Shown here piece after piece: positions 61,729-64,000 of a stretch of DNA of 64,000 nucleotides. Made by a program: the position numbers and the translations under genes. The stretch is from Streptomyces sp. SN-593 (GTDB lineage Bacteria > Actinomycetota > Actinomycetes > Streptomycetales > Streptomycetaceae). Under the pieces are notes generated by a model. It worked only from the letters and a program-made list of their open reading frames with translations, was not told where the DNA came from and searched no databases. The DNA is taken from assembly GCF_016756395.1 (NCBI RefSeq), contig NZ_AP018365.1:1-64000 (forward strand), in the 5' to 3' direction. The first letter of the stretch is position 1; every line of letters starts with the position of its first letter.

Positions 61729-64000
61729 ATGGTCCCAGGACGGCGCCCCGACGGGTCCCGTTTCACCAGCAGATTCCGTCATCGCCTCGCCGTGGTGTCC
61801 CTTCTGGGCATCGCGGCGCTCCCGATCCAGTCCCTCGCCGGCGCCGAGGCGGCGTCCGGCCCGCAACTCGTCGCGGACCCGGCGGCGTTGATCAACCCGC
61901 TGATCGGCACCTCGGGTGCCGTCAACACCTTCCCCGGCCCGGACATGCCGTTCGGCATGATGCAGTGGGGTCCGGACACGACCCCCGACCGGACGCAGGG
62001 CGGCGGCTACGAGTACAAGGACAGCAAGATCTCGGGCTACAGCCTGACCCACGTCTCCGGTCCCGGCTGCGACGTCGCGGGCGACGTGCCGATCCTGCCG
62101 GTGACCGGCGCGCTGACGGGCAACCTGTCCGACCTGTCCTCGCAGTTCAGCCACGACGACGAGCAGACGGGCGTCGGCTACTACGGCGTCACCGACTCCG
62201 CCGGGATCAAGACCGAGTTGACCGACACCACCCGGGCGGGCCTGGGCCGCTTCACCTTCCCGGCCGGTGCCCAGTCCAACCTGCTGCTGAAGCTGAGCAG
62301 CGGCGCCTCGCAGGTGGACGGCACCCGGGTGCAGGTGGTCAGCGCCAACGAGGTGAGCGGGTCGGTCGACAGCGGCCACTTCTGCGGTGCGTCCAACCGC
62401 TACACGCTGCACTTCGACATCAAGTTCGACCAGCCGTTCACCGCCAGCGGCACCTGGGTCGGCAGCACCGTCAACCCCGACGCCACCAAGCTGAGCGAGG
62501 GCCGGCCGCAGCAGACACTCGCCACCCACGCCGACACCCCGCTGCACGAGCAGCACTTCACGGTGCCCGGCACCGCGAGCCCGAAGATCCACCCGAGCGG
62601 GAGCTCCGGCTCCTCCTCGTCGGCCTCCCCCTCGGCCTCCCCGTCGGCGAAGGGCGGCTCGGCAGCGCAGGACTCCGCCACCCCGTCGGCGGCGAACCCG
62701 CCCGTGACGGGCGCCAACGGCATGTACCTCACCTTCGACACCGCGAAGAAGTCGACCGTGACCGCGGCCGTCGGCATCTCCTACACCAGTGACGCGGGTG
62801 CCGCCTCGAACCTCAAGTCCGAGGTCAAGGGCTGGAACTTCGATGCCATGCGGCAGGCCAACCACACCGCGTGGAACGCCGTCCTGGACAAGGTGCGGAT
62901 CGGCGGCGGCAGCCACGACCAGCAGGTGCAGTTCTACACCGCGCTCTACCACGCGCTGCTGCACCCGAACGTCTTCTCCGACGACGACGGCCAGTACATG
63001 GGCATGGACGACCAGGTCCACCAACTGGCCAAGGGCCAGAAGGCCCAGTACGCCAACTACTCGGGCTGGGACACCTACCGCTCCCAGACGCAGCTCATCG
63101 CGATGGTCGCGCCGCAGCAGACCGGTGACATCGTCACCTCGATGCTCAACGGCTACGACCAGACCGGTCTGCTGCCCAAGTGGGCGTCGAACAACGGCGA
63201 GAGCTACGTCATGGTCGGCGACCCGGCCACCTCGATCATCGCCGACGCGTACGCCTTCGGGGTGCGCAACTTCGACACCGCGCACGCGCTCTCGGCGATG
63301 GAGCACGAGGCGACCGTGCCGAACCAGGACCGCCCGGGCGAGGCGGTGCGCGACGCGAAGGGCTACCTGCCGCTGGACGGCACGTACTCCTGCTGCAACT
63401 TCTACGGCCCGGTCTCGACCCAACTGGAGTACGACAGCGCGGACTACGCGCTCGCGTCCTTCGCCAAGTCGCTCGGCAAGACCGCGGACTACACGAAGTT
63501 CGCCACCCGCGCGCAGGACTGGATGAACGTCTTCAACCCGCAGACGGGCTACCTCCAGGCCAAGAACTCCGACGGCCAGTTCGCCGGCGGCTTCACCCCG
63601 GGCACCTCGAACGGCTTCGTGGAGGGCACGTCGGCGCAGTACACGCCGATGGTGCCGTTCAACCTCCAGCAGCTTGTCACCGCGCGCGGCGGCACCGCGG
63701 CCTACGGGTCGTACCTCGACGGCCTGCTCGACGACATCGCGAACCCGTCGGGCACCAACGCCGACCTGAGCAACGAGCCGAGCCTGGAGATCCCCTGGGA
63801 GTACAACTACCTGGGGCAGCCGTGGAAGACGCAGGCGGCCGTGCGCGAGGCGCAGCAGGACCTCTACTTCAACGCGCCGGTCGGCTCGTTCGGCAACGAC
63901 GACCTCGGCGCGATGAGCTCCTGGTACGTCTGGTCGTCGCTGGGCATGTACCCGGAGACGCCGGGCACCGACACCCTGGTGCTGGGCAGCCCGGTCTTCC
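61729..64000 (+). CDS. Secreted GH92 alpha-mannosidase, 3' end cut by window edge
   Basis: The first 757 residues are present and the frame is open at the right edge. ATG 61729 has GGAGG 6 nt upstream. The signal peptide is basic (RRPDGSRFTSRFRHR) with hydrophobic LAVVSLLGIAALP, cut near AEA. The GH92 pattern follows: INPLIGTSGAVNTFPGPDMP, FGMMQWGPDTT, NYSGWDTYRSQ, a Glu in SLEIPWEYNYLGQPWKTQ and NDDLGAMSSWYVWSSLGMYP, which carries acidic catalytic and calcium-related residues. A Ser/Pro-rich insert lies near residues 285-330. It probably trims mannose from fungal or other glycoproteins outside the cell. Confidence 0.88.
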   Translation, partial: MVPGRRPDGSRFTSRFRHRLAVVSLLGIAALPIQSLAGAEAASGPQLVADPAALINPLIGTSGAVNTFPGPDMPFGMMQWGPDTTPDRTQGGGYEYKDSKISGYSLTHVSGPGCDVAGDVPILPVTGALTGNLSDLSSQFSHDDEQTGVGYYGVTDSAGIKTELTDTTRAGLGRFTFPAGAQSNLLLKLSSGASQVDGTRVQVVSANEVSGSVDSGHFCGASNRYTLHFDIKFDQPFTASGTWVGSTVNPDATKLSEGRPQQTLATHADTPLHEQHFTVPGTASPKIHPSGSSGSSSSASPSASPSAKGGSAAQDSATPSAANPPVTGANGMYLTFDTAKKSTVTAAVGISYTSDAGAASNLKSEVKGWNFDAMRQANHTAWNAVLDKVRIGGGSHDQQVQFYTALYHALLHPNVFSDDDGQYMGMDDQVHQLAKGQKAQYANYSGWDTYRSQTQLIAMVAPQQTGDIVTSMLNGYDQTGLLPKWASNNGESYVMVGDPATSIIADAYAFGVRNFDTAHALSAMEHEATVPNQDRPGEAVRDAKGYLPLDGTYSCCNFYGPVSTQLEYDSADYALASFAKSLGKTADYTKFATRAQDWMNVFNPQTGYLQAKNSDGQFAGGFTPGTSNGFVEGTSAQYTPMVPFNLQQLVTARGGTAAYGSYLDGLLDDIANPSGTNADLSNEPSLEIPWEYNYLGQPWKTQAAVREAQQDLYFNAPVGSFGNDDLGAMSSWYVWSSLGMYPETPGTDTLVLGSPVF

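Overview
The window is high-GC DNA with actinobacterial codon use, GTG and TTG starts, GTGA-overlapping operons and many regulator-plus-secreted-hydrolase loci. It is almost certainly from a Streptomyces-like member of the Streptomycetaceae. No rRNA, tRNA or CRISPR array was seen.

Positions 1 to about 20,000 form an accessory island. It opens with a helicase carrying repeated helicase-associated domains (315-2999). A coiled-coil/CHAT gene follows, split by an IS110-family element (4233-5556). Removing the element restores one 355-residue frame. The element's leader holds short matches to both the target flank and its own right end, as expected for a bridge RNA. From 6367 to 16350 runs a Tn7-like transposition operon: HTH protein, TniQ, TnsA-like, TnsB-like copy 1, TnsB-like copy 2, TnsC and a second TniQ. 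The last five genes are chained by GTGA overlaps. Copy 1 lacks the first catalytic Asp and is frameshifted by a perfect 32-bp tandem duplication. Copy 2 has an intact D-D-35-E triad. The TnsA-like protein appears to lack its nuclease residues. Downstream are two hairpins with different stems and nearly the same loop, a large unknown minus-strand gene (17196-19481), two 37-bp direct repeats that could be an element end, and a relic of a helicase C-terminus.

From 20,000 to 32,100 are a SUKH-like protein, an atypical response regulator, a small secreted protein, a methyltransferase, a divergent GH5/GH78 pair with LacI-type operator candidates, and a MarR/oxidoreductase/SDR set with two related palindromes.

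From 32,100 to 36,100 lies a class II lanthipeptide locus: LanM and two 59-residue precursors of the mersacidin/lichenicidin leader type, separated by strong hairpins. A type II thioesterase follows.

From 37,500 to 48,800 are TetR/oxidoreductase and MerR/hydrolase units and a galactoside system: GH35 beta-galactosidase, LacI regulator, sugar-binding lipoprotein and two permeases. Copies of one palindrome tie the galactoside genes together.

From 48,800 to 64,000 are a methyltransferase; a tight three-gene set of MfnB-like furan synthase, aldehyde dehydrogenase and alcohol dehydrogenase; a TetR/dehydrogenase divergent pair; a deleted aldo/keto reductase; a LysR regulator; the threonine-degradation pair Kbl and Tdh; an aminotransferase; a PPOX protein; a MITE-like inverted-repeat element; and a secreted GH92 mannosidase cut by the window's right edge.
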